Positions 1 through 8,208 of a stretch of DNA of 64,000 nucleotides are shown piece by piece. The first letter of the stretch is position 1, and each line of letters starts with the position of its first letter. The position numbers were made by a program, and so were the translations under genes. The notes under the pieces are model-generated. The model was not told the DNA's origin and ran no database searches. It saw nothing but the letters and a program-made list of their open reading frames with translations. This DNA is from Pseudomonas monsensis (GTDB lineage: Bacteria > Pseudomonadota > Gammaproteobacteria > Pseudomonadales > Pseudomonadaceae), in the NCBI RefSeq assembly GCF_014268495.2, contig NZ_CP077087.1, positions 541,001 through 605,000 on the forward strand, written 5' to 3'.

Positions 1-852
1 GTAGAGCTTGACCTTCCAGGTCCAGCGCACCACTTCACCGAGCCATTTGTCGGCCGGGCGGTTCTGGTTCTGGATACCGAATTGCTGGCCGATCATGCCC
101 TCGCACGGGTGCATGGTGCCCGGCAGTTCGTCGCCGACTTTCAGCGCGGAGCTGAGAATGCCTTCGTTGCGGCCACGGAAAATCGCCAGTGCACGGTGCG
201 ACGGCATGCTTTTCAGCGGTTCGTCGTGCTCGAAGTAGTCGCGGAACTTGGCGCCTTCTTCTTCCTTGCCGGCAATCACGCGAGCGCTGATGGTCGCTTC
301 CTGCTTGAGGTAGTTGCGCAGTTTTTCCAGCAGGCTGGCGTCTTCGGCGAAGCGCTCCATCAGGATGTACTTGGCGCCTTCGAGCGCTGCCTTCACATCG
401 GCCACGCCTTTTTCGGCATCGACAAAACGTGCGGCTTCGGCTTCCGGGGACAGATTCGGGTCGTTGAACAGGCCGTCGGCCAGCTCGCCGAGGCCGGCTT
501 CCAGGGCGATCTGGCCCTTGGTGCGGCGCTTTTGCTTGTACGGCAGGTACAAGTCTTCGAGGCGGGTCTTGGTGTCGGCGAGTTTGATATCGCGTTCGAG
601 GGCCGGGGTGAGTTTGCCTTGCTCCTCGATGCTGGCGAGGATGCTGATGCGCCGTTCGTCGAGTTCTCGCAGGTAGCGCAGACGCTCTTCCAGATGACGC
701 AGCTGGGTGTCATCGAGGCTGCCGGTGACTTCTTTCCGGTAACGGGCGATGAAGGGAACGGTAGAGCCTTCATCGAGTAGCGCGACGGCCGCTTCGACCT
801 GTTGCGGGCGTACGCCGAGTTCCTCGGCGATGCGGCTGTTGATGCTGTCCAT
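1..852 (-). CDS. tex: Tex, RNA-binding transcription accessory protein (partial, N-terminal 284 residues)
   Basis: The reverse strand reads from an ATG at 852 (begins MDSINSRIAEELGV) and stays open to the window edge, so the C-terminal part is missing. The visible part is the Tex N-terminal helical region (PFIARYRKEVTG, LEERLRYLRELDERR, then DLYLPYKQKRRTKG), which in the family precedes a YqgF-like nuclease fold, HhH motifs and an S1 RNA-binding domain that lie outside the window. Tex binds nucleic acid and affects transcription; its exact role is not settled. An AGGTGG stands about six bases before the ATG. It is divergent from ompR across 358 bases, the arrangement I recall from P. aeruginosa (PA5201/PA5200). 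Confidence 0.93.
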   Translation of the reverse strand, partial: MDSINSRIAEELGVRPQQVEAAVALLDEGSTVPFIARYRKEVTGSLDDTQLRHLEERLRYLRELDERRISILASIEEQGKLTPALERDIKLADTKTRLEDLYLPYKQKRRTKGQIALEAGLGELADGLFNDPNLSPEAEAARFVDAEKGVADVKAALEGAKYILMERFAEDASLLEKLRNYLKQEATISARVIAGKEEEGAKFRDYFEHDEPLKSMPSHRALAIFRGRNEGILSSALKVGDELPGTMHPCEGMIGQQFGIQNQNRPADKWLGEVVRWTWKVKLY

Positions 853-1210
853 AAAACCACCTGACATAGTGTGAAAGCAGGCTCGCAGGCACGGAAATAA
901 AGGCCCGGAGTCTGGTTGAGCGGCTAGAAAATTGCCGCTGCCTGGGTCAAAAGGCTCCCCATTGACCCGTGAAATCGAACAATTACTGCGCCGGTCCGGA
1001 AAAAATCGCGGCCACCTGCGGTAACGATTCAGACGTTGCCTGGCACAAAACGCCGCGCATTATAACCAGCGTTCTGTCATTCGGGGGTGTAGCAGTCTGT
1101 AGGCATAAACCCCGGTTTTCTGGCAGTGAAGGAAAAATCTGCTAACAATGCACACGGTGCGTATAACGGCAGCTACGCCATAATGCGCGCCGAGCTAAAA
1201 GGAGCATCCA
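853..1210. promoter_or_regulatory. Divergent tex/ompR intergenic region
   Basis: This 358-base stretch has no convincing ORF and separates divergent tex and ompR, so it must carry promoters for both. On the reverse strand TATAAT occurs at 1064-1059, a possible tex -10, but no good -35 is placed in front of it. Near ompR there is a CATAAT about 30 bases before the start and an AAAAGGAG ribosome binding site at about 1197-1204. Confidence 0.4.
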
Positions 1211-1951
1211 ATGAGCAGCACTGTAAATAATGCTGAAGGCGAAAAAATTCTTATTGTTGACGACGATCCGGGTCTGAGCAGCCTGCTGGAACGTTTTTTC
1301 GTCAGCAAGGGCTACCGCGCCCGTACCGTACCGAACACCGAGCAGATGGATCGTCTGCTGTCGCGTGAAGTCTTCAATCTGGTGGTCCTCGACCTGATGC
1401 TGCCGGGCGAAGACGGCCTGACCGCGTGCCGCCGTCTGCGGGCCGCGAACAATCAGATTCCGATCATCATGCTCACCGCCAAGGGCGATGAGATGAGCCG
1501 TATCAAGGGCCTGGAACTGGGCGCCGACGATTACCTGGCCAAGCCGTTCAACCCGGACGAGCTGATGGCGCGCGTCAAAGCGGTGTTGCGCCGCCAGGCC
1601 GCACCGGTCCCGGGCGCACCGGGCAGCGAAGATGAAAACGTCACCTTCGGTGATTACGTGTTGTCGCTGGCTACCCGCGAACTGAAACGCGGCGATGAAG
1701 TGCACATGCTCACCACCGGTGAGTTTGCGGTACTCAAGGCGCTGGTGATGAACGCACGTCAGCCCCTGACCCGCGACAAACTGATGAACCTGGCCCGTGG
1801 CCGCGAGTGGGATGCGCTGGAGCGTTCCATCGACGTGCAGATCTCCCGTCTGCGCCGGATGATCGAACCCGATCCGTCCAAGCCTCGCTACATCCAGACT
1901 GTCTGGGGCGTGGGTTACGTGTTTGTGCCGGATGGTGCCGCCACCAAGTGA
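1211..1951 (+). CDS. ompR: OmpR-family response regulator (OmpR/AmgR)
   Basis: A 246-residue two-domain regulator. The receiver domain covers about residues 10-125, with acidic residues DDD at 17-19, phospho-acceptor D61 in VVLDLMLPGEDG, T89 and K111 in YLAKPF. The C-terminal winged helix (about 145-240) is of the OmpR/PhoB type (ISRLRRMIEPD, GVGYVF). It pairs with the sensor kinase downstream. In P. aeruginosa the equivalent pair AmgRS controls the envelope-stress response and aminoglycoside tolerance; transfer of that role here is inference from gene order. A strong AAGGAG precedes the ATG. Confidence 0.94.
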   Translation: MSSTVNNAEGEKILIVDDDPGLSSLLERFFVSKGYRARTVPNTEQMDRLLSREVFNLVVLDLMLPGEDGLTACRRLRAANNQIPIIMLTAKGDEMSRIKGLELGADDYLAKPFNPDELMARVKAVLRRQAAPVPGAPGSEDENVTFGDYVLSLATRELKRGDEVHMLTTGEFAVLKALVMNARQPLTRDKLMNLARGREWDALERSIDVQISRLRRMIEPDPSKPRYIQTVWGVGYVFVPDGAATK

Positions 1952-1960
1952 TCGGTGATT

Positions 1961-2047
1961 TGTAGGAGCGGGTCTGCCGGGGGCGGGTCGAACGGCCATT
2001 CCCGCAGACTCGCAATCCGCAATATGCGAGCATTGCTCGCTCCTGCA
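1961..2047. repeat. REP-like inverted pair between ompR and envZ
   Basis: TGTAGGAGCGGGTCTGCC at the left and GCGAGCATTGCTCGCTCC at the right form imperfect opposing arms of the Pseudomonas REP type. The pair lies in the 114 bases between ompR and envZ and could reduce readthrough or stabilise the upstream message. Confidence 0.5.
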
Positions 2048-2065
2048 AGTGTGTAGCGGTTATTG

Positions 2066-3379
2066 ATGAAAACCCCTGTCTGGTTCCCCCAAAGTTTCTT
2101 CTCCCGCACCCTTTGGCTGGTGCTCATCGTCGTGCTGTTTTCCAAGGCGCTGACTCTGGTTTATCTGCTGATGAACGAGGACGTGCTGGTGGATCGCCAA
2201 TACAGCCACGGCGTCGCCCTGACGCTGCGCGCCTATTGGGCGGCTGACGAGGAAAACCGCGCAAAAATCGCCGATGCCGCGACCTTGATCCGGGTGGTCG
2301 GTGCCGGTGTGCCGGAAGGCGAACAGCACTGGCCGTACAGCGAGATCTACCAGCGCCAGATGCAGGCTGAGCTCGGTGCCGACACCGAAGTGCGTTTACG
2401 CATGCACTCGCCGCCAGCGCTGTGGGTGCGTGCGCCGAGCCTCGGTGATGGCTGGCTGAAAGTGCCGTTGTATCCACACCCGCTGCGTGGTCAGAAAATC
2501 TGGAACGTGCTCGGCTGGTTCCTTGCCATCGGTTTGTTGTCGACCGCCTCGGCGTGGATTTTCGTCAGCCAGCTCAACCAGCCGTTGAAGCGCCTGGTGT
2601 ACGCCGCCCGGCAACTGGGCCAGGGTCGCAGCGTGCGTCTGCCGATCAGCGACACGCCGAGTGAAATGACTGAGGTGTATCGCGCCTTCAACCAGATGGC
2701 CGAAGACGTCGAACAGGCGGGACGTGAGCGTGAACTGATGCTGGCCGGTGTCTCTCACGACTTGCGCACGCCGCTGACGCGCCTGCGCCTGTCGCTGGAG
2801 TTGATGGGGGATCATAACGACCTGACCGACGACATGGTGCGCGACATCGAAGACATGGACGCGATTCTCGACCAGTTCCTTGCGTTCATTCGTGATGGCC
2901 GCGATGAGTCAGTGGAGGAGGTGGATCTCAGCGATCTGGTGCGTGAGGTGGCAGCACCTTACAACCAGAATGAAGAGAAGGTGCGTTTGCGTCTGGAGCC
3001 GATCCAGCCATTCCCGCTGCGGCGGGTTTCGATGAAGCGCCTGCTGAACAACCTGATCGGCAACGCCTTGAACCATGCGGGCGGCAGTGTTGAGGTGGCG
3101 GCGTATGTGTCCGGCGACACCAGCGCGCCGTACGTGGTCCTGAGCGTGATGGATCGTGGCGCGGGCATCGACCCTGCGGAGCTTGAAGCCATCTTTAACC
3201 CGTTCACCCGTGGCGACCGCGCCCGTGGCGGCAAAGGCACCGGGCTGGGCCTGGCGATTGTGAAGCGGATTGCTTCGATGCATGGCGGCAATGTCGAGCT
3301 GCGCAATCGCTCCGGGGGAGGGCTGGAGGCGCGAGTACGCTTGCCGTTGGGATTGATGCTTCCTCGGGATGCGGTATAG
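2066..3379 (+). CDS. envZ: EnvZ/AmgS sensor histidine kinase
   Basis: 437 residues counted from the ATG at 2066; a TTG lies one codon earlier. Membrane segments at about 17-36 and 147-168 enclose a periplasmic domain of about 110 residues. Then come a HAMP linker (NQPLKRLVYAARQL), a HisKA domain with phospho-accepting H231 in LAGVSHDLRTPLTRL, and a HATPase domain with N box NLIGNALNHAGG, DRGAGID and GKGTGLGLAIV. It phosphorylates the OmpR homologue just upstream. The two genes are separated by a REP-type palindrome, so they may be co-transcribed at unequal levels. All catalytic motifs look intact. Confidence 0.93.
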   Translation: MKTPVWFPQSFFSRTLWLVLIVVLFSKALTLVYLLMNEDVLVDRQYSHGVALTLRAYWAADEENRAKIADAATLIRVVGAGVPEGEQHWPYSEIYQRQMQAELGADTEVRLRMHSPPALWVRAPSLGDGWLKVPLYPHPLRGQKIWNVLGWFLAIGLLSTASAWIFVSQLNQPLKRLVYAARQLGQGRSVRLPISDTPSEMTEVYRAFNQMAEDVEQAGRERELMLAGVSHDLRTPLTRLRLSLELMGDHNDLTDDMVRDIEDMDAILDQFLAFIRDGRDESVEEVDLSDLVREVAAPYNQNEEKVRLRLEPIQPFPLRRVSMKRLLNNLIGNALNHAGGSVEVAAYVSGDTSAPYVVLSVMDRGAGIDPAELEAIFNPFTRGDRARGGKGTGLGLAIVKRIASMHGGNVELRNRSGGGLEARVRLPLGLMLPRDAV

Positions 3380-3396
3380 GAGCAGCGGCGAGTTTC

Positions 3397-3450
3397 AAGC
3401 GGCAAGCGGCAAGCGGCAAGCGGCAAGCAAAAGTGTTTTTTACTTGCCGC
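3397..3450. repeat. Heptamer tandem repeat and convergent hairpin
   Basis: Four exact copies of AAGCGGC run from 3397 to 3424. The last copy with the following bases (GCGGCAAG, 3420-3427) can pair with CTTGCCGC at 3443-3450 around a T-rich loop. It sits between the convergent ends of envZ and rimK and probably serves as a terminator-like structure. Confidence 0.55.
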
Positions 3451-3463
3451 TCGAAGCTGCTTT

Positions 3464-4369
3464 TCAGCCCTTGCCTTTGGTGCGGGTCATGTTCGGCCCG
3501 CCGTTCTTCTCAAGGTGCTCGATGATGATCCCCGCCACGTTCTTGCCCGTGGTGGTCTCGATCCCTTCCAGCCCAGGCGAGGAGTTCACCTCCATCACCA
3601 GCGGCCCGTGATTGGAACGCAGAATATCCACACCCGCCACCGCCAGGCCCATGACCTTGGCTGCACGCAAGGCAGTCATGCGTTCTTCCGGGGTGATCTT
3701 GATCAGGCTGGCGCTGCCGCCGCGATGCAGGTTGGAGCGGAATTCCCCCGGCTTGGCCTGACGCTTCATGGCCGCGATCACCTTGTCGCCGACCACGAAG
3801 CAGCGGATGTCCGCACCGCCGGCTTCCTTGATGTATTCCTGGACCATGATGTTCTGCTTCAGGCCCATGAATGCTTCGATCACCGACTCCGCCGCCGTTG
3901 CGGTTTCGCACAGCACCACGCCGATGCCCTGGGTGCCTTCCAGCACCTTGATCACCAGTGGCGCGCCGTTGACCATGTCGATCAGGTCGGGAATGTCATC
4001 CGGCGAGTGAGCAAACCCGGTCACCGGCAAGCCGATGCCACGCCGTGACAGCAGTTGCAGCGAGCGCAGTTTGTCCCGCGAACGGGCGATGGCCACCGAC
4101 TCGTTCAGCGGGAACACGCCCATCATTTCGAACTGGCGCAACACCGCACAACCATAAAACGTCACCGACGCCCCGATCCGCGGAATCACCGCATCGAAGC
4201 CTTCCAGCGGTTTGCCGCGATAATGGATCTGCGGCTTGTGGCTGGCGATGTTCATATAGGCGCGCAAGGTGTCGATCACGACCATTTCATGCCCGCGCTC
4301 GGTTCCGGCTTCGACCAGACGGCGGGTGGAATACAGACGCGGGTTCCGCGACAGCACAGCGATCTTCAT
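3464..4369 (-). CDS. rimK: RimK, ATP-dependent S6 glutamate ligase
   Basis: 301 residues, normal length for RimK. It is an ATP-grasp ligase that adds glutamates to the C terminus of ribosomal protein S6. Visible residues: K141 in LVIKVLEGTQGIG, E178, D248 and the metal-binding VMEVNSSPGLEGIE with E260 and N262. It is the last gene of the rimA-rimB-rimK set, with an ATGA-type overlap (4 bases) with rimB. In P. fluorescens RimA and RimB, together with c-di-GMP, are reported to stimulate RimK and so change the ribosome during host colonisation; the conserved trio here supports the same function. Confidence 0.95.
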   Translation of the reverse strand: MKIAVLSRNPRLYSTRRLVEAGTERGHEMVVIDTLRAYMNIASHKPQIHYRGKPLEGFDAVIPRIGASVTFYGCAVLRQFEMMGVFPLNESVAIARSRDKLRSLQLLSRRGIGLPVTGFAHSPDDIPDLIDMVNGAPLVIKVLEGTQGIGVVLCETATAAESVIEAFMGLKQNIMVQEYIKEAGGADIRCFVVGDKVIAAMKRQAKPGEFRSNLHRGGSASLIKITPEERMTALRAAKVMGLAVAGVDILRSNHGPLVMEVNSSPGLEGIETTTGKNVAGIIIEHLEKNGGPNMTRTKGKG

Positions 4370-4845
4370 GCAACACCTGTGGAGGAGGTAGATACCGGGA
4401 ACACCGGCTTGTCTTGTACATATTTGATGCCCGGATTGACCACCAGCTGGCCATCGATCAGGGCTTTGGAACCGAGCAACAGGCGATAGCGCATGGACTT
4501 GCGGCAGGCGAGGGTGAACTCGACCGGCCAGACCCGATCGCCCAAGGCCAGGGTGGTGCTGATCACGTAGCGCACCTGGGCATGGCCGTTGGAGCTTTTA
4601 ATGGTTTTGCGCGTGACCAGCGGTGCTTCGCAACGCCGGTGACGCAACTGCACCACCGTGCCGAGGTGCGCGGTGAAGCGCACCCACTTCTCGCCGTCGC
4701 GTTCGAACGGTTCGATGTCGGTGGCGTGCAGGCTGGAGGTGCTGGCACCGGTGTCGATTTTTGCGCGCAGGCCCGCAACTCCCAGATCCGGGAGCGCCAC
4801 CCACTCGCGCAGACCGACAACGGTCAAATGGTCAAATGTCTTCAA
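4366..4845 (-). CDS. rimB: RimB, retropepsin-like protease of the RimABK system
   Basis: 159 residues with the pepsin-type motif DTGAS starting at D31 (KIDTGASTSSLH), as in the retropepsin-like ATP-dependent zinc protease family (DUF785/RimB). The remainder is the usual all-beta domain (LLLGSKALIDGQ, VNPGIKYV). It lies between rimA and rimK and overlaps rimK by four bases. The known role of RimB is to modulate RimK glutamylation of S6. The start chosen gives MKTFDHLTVVGLREW, which matches the family N terminus. Confidence 0.9.
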   Translation of the reverse strand: MKTFDHLTVVGLREWVALPDLGVAGLRAKIDTGASTSSLHATDIEPFERDGEKWVRFTAHLGTVVQLRHRRCEAPLVTRKTIKSSNGHAQVRYVISTTLALGDRVWPVEFTLACRKSMRYRLLLGSKALIDGQLVVNPGIKYVQDKPVFPVSTSSTGVA

Positions 4846-4861
4846 TGGAAAAAACCAACAA

Positions 4862-5641
4862 TTAACGCGTCCACGCCTCAGGTGATACCTGGGCCAACGC
4901 TTTGAATGCAGGCTTGGCGAACCAGAACCCCTGCATCAGAAATATTCCGCAATCCGCCAGGAAGTCCCGCTCGCCGGCGCGCTCTATGCCTTCGGCAATG
5001 ACTGTAACGTCCAACTCCGCACAGATTGTGACAATCCCCCGAACGATAGCCTGACGGACACGGTCTTGATCGACATCGCGAATCAGCGCCATGTCGAGTT
5101 TGATCAGATCCGGTTGAAAATCAGCCAGCAGATTCAGCCCCGAAAAACCGGCACCGAAATCGTCGATGGCCGTCTTGAAGCCGAATTCGCGGTATTCACG
5201 CAGAATATTGGTCAAATGGCGATAGTTATCTACGTGCTCGCTTTCCAGGGTTTCGAAAATCAGCCGGTCGATCGGGAAATTGTGTTTCTTTGCCGCTTCC
5301 AGCGTGCTGCGTATGCATGACTCTGGACGATAGACGGCGTTGGGCATGAAGTTGATCGACAAGTGTGTCTGCATATTAAGACTGGCCGCACCTTCGATGG
5401 CGCGGGTCCGGCAGAGCTGATCGAAACGGTAACGGTTGTCTTCTGTAACTTGATCTAACACCGTCAACGCGCCTTCACCGGCGGTCCCTCGAACCAGCGC
5501 CTCGTGGGCGAAGACCGCCTGTTCGCGCAGGTCCACGATGGGCTGATAGGCGAAGGCAAAATCGAAGCCCAGCGGCTCGCTGTGCCGGCAACCCTGGCAA
5601 CCCGCTTTGGGCGAGGTCAACGAAGACGGGAGTCTGGTCAC
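4862..5641 (-). CDS. rimA: RimA, EAL-domain c-di-GMP phosphodiesterase
   Basis: 259 residues and almost nothing but an EAL domain. Catalytic signatures are present: HEALVRG (E47), NFMPN, ETLES, DDFGAG, KLDMALI, VIAEGIE and QGFWFAKP, so the enzyme should hydrolyse c-di-GMP. There is no GGDEF, PAS or membrane segment. A CxxC at residues 15-18 ahead of the domain is a small feature of note. It starts the rimABK set (16 bases before rimB), linking c-di-GMP level to RimK activity. Confidence 0.92.
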   Translation of the reverse strand: MTRLPSSLTSPKAGCQGCRHSEPLGFDFAFAYQPIVDLREQAVFAHEALVRGTAGEGALTVLDQVTEDNRYRFDQLCRTRAIEGAASLNMQTHLSINFMPNAVYRPESCIRSTLEAAKKHNFPIDRLIFETLESEHVDNYRHLTNILREYREFGFKTAIDDFGAGFSGLNLLADFQPDLIKLDMALIRDVDQDRVRQAIVRGIVTICAELDVTVIAEGIERAGERDFLADCGIFLMQGFWFAKPAFKALAQVSPEAWTR

Positions 5642-5757
5642 TTGATCACTCCATGCCGGTCAACCGGCCAGGATCTCAGTTTATCTGGAGGGCTGGGTTC
5701 TTGCGCCCGACAGAATCGGTAGTACAGTTCCGACTACTGGCTGAACGAGGAATTCAT

Positions 5758-6165
5758 ATGGCGCAAAAACAGGAAGAGGACGACAAGGTCCGTCTCGATA
5801 AATGGCTGTGGGCCGCGCGGTTTTACAAAACCCGTGCCTTGGCCAAAGCGGCGATCGAGAGTGGCAAGGTGCATTGTCGGGGCGAGCGGTGCAAACCGGG
5901 CAAGGAGCCGCGAATCGGCGATGAGTTCGAGATCCGCAACGGGTTCGAAGTGCGCACGGTTCGGGTCGAAGCGTTGTCGATCGTGCGTCGTGGCGCGCCG
6001 GAAGCGCAGACGCTGTACGCAGAGACCGAGGCGAGTAGTGCCAAGCGCGAAGCCGCGGCGGCGATGCGCAAGGCCGGTTCTCTGGGCGTGAGCACCGACG
6101 GCAAGCCGAGCAAGAAGCAGCGGCGGGACCTGTTTAAATTTCGTGGGAACAGTAACGACGCATGA
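5758..6165 (+). CDS. hslR: Hsp15-like S4-domain RNA-binding protein
   Basis: 135 residues from the ATG at 5758, which has GAGG about eight bases ahead; the longer ORF upstream lacks a ribosome binding site. An S4 RNA-binding domain covers about residues 10-70 (RLDKWLWAARFYKTR, IESGKVHCRGERCKPG). The C-terminal tail is basic (SKKQRRDLFKFR). Hsp15 binds stalled 50S subunits carrying nascent chains and helps recycle them after heat shock. It is divergent from rimA, and hslO lies two genes on, the usual neighbourhood of this gene. Confidence 0.9.
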   Translation: MAQKQEEDDKVRLDKWLWAARFYKTRALAKAAIESGKVHCRGERCKPGKEPRIGDEFEIRNGFEVRTVRVEALSIVRRGAPEAQTLYAETEASSAKREAAAAMRKAGSLGVSTDGKPSKKQRRDLFKFRGNSNDA

Positions 6166-6169
6166 TTGT

Positions 6170-6197
6170 GGCGAGGGAGCAAGCTTCCTCCCTCGCC
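6170..6197. repeat. REP-like hairpin after hslR
   Basis: GGCGAGGGA at 6170-6178 and TCCCTCGCC at 6189-6197 are perfect 9-base arms around GCAAGCTTCC. The element lies between the convergent ends of hslR and the PAP2 gene. Confidence 0.6.
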
Positions 6198-6217
6198 CCA
6201 GGCAGTGCGCAAAACTG

Positions 6218-7021
6218 TCAGTTTGCTGCGGATACCACGCTCATCCGCGAAACCATCGGCAACTTGCCCAGCAGCGCGAAGATCGGCGCTGTCACCTTCA
6301 GCCAGAAATTCGACGCGTGCCAGGCAAACGGCGTGTAATAACCCCAGCCCAATGCCCACACCGCCAGCAGTAAACCGCCGATGTAATCGTCCTGGCCCCA
6401 ATGCGCGCCCGCTACCAGGCGTGGCAGCATGAACAACAGCGCCAGGCCCCAGATGCTCAGGAACTGGCCAACCGTACGACTGAACACGCCCATGAACAGG
6501 GCCCAGATCAACAGTACCGAAGCATGGTCACCGGGAAAGCTCTGGCTCGAACGGTCCTTCAGCTCCCAGGTTTTTTCCATATGCGGGAAGTAGTCGCTGA
6601 TGTGCACTGCGCCTTCAAGCACCATCGACGGGCTGCTGTGCTGCCAGTCCATGTGGTCGGCAAACTTGGAAAACAGCGCGCGGATGAGCACCATCAGCAG
6701 CAGGATCGAGAAAAAACCGAAGAACGCGCGACGCACGTCTATCGCCTTGAATACCCAGTCACCCTTGATCAACAACGTCAGCAGAATGATCCCGACGACG
6801 ATGTCAAACGGGCGCAGGCTTGCAATTGCCCAGATGTGGAGCCATATCGGGTTGCTGGCCAGCGGTGCATTGAGCGAGCGGAACAGCCACTCGTCGAAAA
6901 TCACACACAGCATCTGGCCCGTAGGCCATAACCAGAAAGCCAGTAGTGCCAATGGCACCACGTTACACAGAACCAGCCGGCCGAGGTTCCACCTTGATTG
7001 GAACAAACCCGGATTGTTCAT
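6218..7021 (-). CDS. PAP2-family membrane phosphatase
   Basis: 267 residues from the ATG at 7021, preceded by GGGAGG at a good distance; the longer reading from 7066 has no such site. About six membrane segments are visible. The PAP2 acid phosphatase motifs are in the second half: SFPGDHAS (variant of PSGH) and PRLVAGAHWGQDDY (variant of SRxxxxxHxxxD). Members dephosphorylate lipid phosphates such as undecaprenyl pyrophosphate, phosphatidylglycerophosphate or lipid A; the substrate cannot be told from sequence. It is convergent with hslR and divergent from hslO. Confidence 0.8.
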   Translation of the reverse strand: MNNPGLFQSRWNLGRLVLCNVVPLALLAFWLWPTGQMLCVIFDEWLFRSLNAPLASNPIWLHIWAIASLRPFDIVVGIILLTLLIKGDWVFKAIDVRRAFFGFFSILLLMVLIRALFSKFADHMDWQHSSPSMVLEGAVHISDYFPHMEKTWELKDRSSQSFPGDHASVLLIWALFMGVFSRTVGQFLSIWGLALLFMLPRLVAGAHWGQDDYIGGLLLAVWALGWGYYTPFAWHASNFWLKVTAPIFALLGKLPMVSRMSVVSAAN

Positions 7022-7124
7022 AAAATGCCTCCCATGGCTAAGCATCGGCACCAAAAAAAGTGCCAAGAAACGAAATTTTCACGTTTTGTAACCATTTTGT
7101 CATCACATTCAGATACCCAGACCT

Positions 7125-8027
7125 ATGACCGACCTACCGGATACCGATTACACCCAACGCTTCATCTTCGATGACAGCGACACGCGCGGCGAACTGGTTG
7201 CGCTGGAACGCAGCTACGCCGAAGTCCTCGCCAAGCACCCGTACCCGGAGCCAGTGGCGCAACTGCTGGGCGAATTGATGGCGGCCGCCTCGTTGCTGGT
7301 GGGCACCCTGAAATTCGACGGCTTGCTGATTCTGCAGGCGCGTTCCGAAGGGCCGATTCCGCTGCTGATGATCGAATGCTCCAGCGAGCGCGAGATCCGT
7401 GGCCTGGCGCGTTACAACGCCGAGCAGATCGCGCCGGACGCCACCCTTGCCGACCTGATGCCGGGCGGCGACCTGACCCTGACCGTCGACCCGACGATCG
7501 GCCAGCGTTACCAGGGCATCGTCGACCTTGACGGCGACAACCTGTCTGAGTGCTTCACCAATTATTTTGTCATGTCGCAACAGGTCGGCACGCGCTTCAA
7601 GCTGTTCGCCGACGGCCGTCGTGCGCGCGGGATGCTGCTGCAACAGCTGCCGGCCGACCGTCTGAAAGACGAAGAAGAGCGCGCCGCCAGCTGGCAGCAC
7701 ATCACCGCACTGGCGAGCACGCTGACCGCCGATGAATTGTTGAGCCTGGACAACGAAACCGTGTTGCATCGCCTCTACCATGAAGAGCAGGTGCGCCTGT
7801 TCGATGTGCAGAAACTGCGCTTCCGTTGCACCTGCTCACGCGAGCGTTCGGGCAATGCGCTGGTCAGTCTGGGTCTTGAGGATGCGCAGCAGTTGGTTCA
7901 AGAGAACGGCGGCAATATCGAGATCGATTGCCAGTTCTGCAATCAGCAGTACCTGTTCGACGCAGCCGATATCGCTCAATTGTTCGCTGGCGCAGGCGTC
8001 GACACGCCGTCAGATACCCGGCACTAA
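7125..8027 (+). CDS. hslO: Hsp33 redox-regulated chaperone
   Basis: 300 residues. The C-terminal redox switch is intact: C235 and C237 in RCTCSRE, C269 and C272 in CQFC, which bind zinc when reduced and form disulfides on oxidative unfolding to activate the holdase. The N-terminal core shows the family motifs LLGELMAAASLLVGTLKFDG and SQQVGTRF. It acts in the cytoplasm. It stands next to the S4-domain gene hslR and just before pckA, as commonly found in Pseudomonas. Confidence 0.95.
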   Translation: MTDLPDTDYTQRFIFDDSDTRGELVALERSYAEVLAKHPYPEPVAQLLGELMAAASLLVGTLKFDGLLILQARSEGPIPLLMIECSSEREIRGLARYNAEQIAPDATLADLMPGGDLTLTVDPTIGQRYQGIVDLDGDNLSECFTNYFVMSQQVGTRFKLFADGRRARGMLLQQLPADRLKDEEERAASWQHITALASTLTADELLSLDNETVLHRLYHEEQVRLFDVQKLRFRCTCSRERSGNALVSLGLEDAQQLVQENGGNIEIDCQFCNQQYLFDAADIAQLFAGAGVDTPSDTRH

Positions 8028-8054
8028 AACGGTTCAGCGCAGGTAAATTCACTG

Positions 8055-8080
8055 CGTAACGACGGAATTTCGCCGTTACG
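8055..8080. terminator. Inverted repeat between hslO and pckA
   Basis: CGTAACGACG (8055-8064) and CGCCGTTACG (8071-8080) are 10-base arms with one mismatch around GAATTT. A short T run appears only about 17 bases later, so it may be a weak terminator or an operator for pckA. Confidence 0.4.
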
Positions 8081-8111
8081 ACGGGAGGACCCTACTCTTT
8101 TTGGGCTTTTC

Positions 8112-8120
8112 TGGCATAAT
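8112..8120 (+). promoter_or_regulatory. Candidate extended -10 of the pckA promoter
   Basis: TGGCATAAT reads as an extended -10 element (TGn then a TATAAT-like hexamer) about 90 bases before the pckA start. No good -35 stands 17 bases upstream, which extended -10 promoters can tolerate. Confidence 0.35.
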
Positions 8121-8208
8121 CCGGCCCACTTTTTTCGCGGTAGTAGTGCACGACTTTCTACTACAAAACGTTTGGAGCACACTCGGCCACTGGCCGACGG
8201 GGAACCTC

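Noticed and set aside
3397..3424. CRISPR-like repeat
   Set aside because: Units are seven bases and directly adjacent with no spacers.
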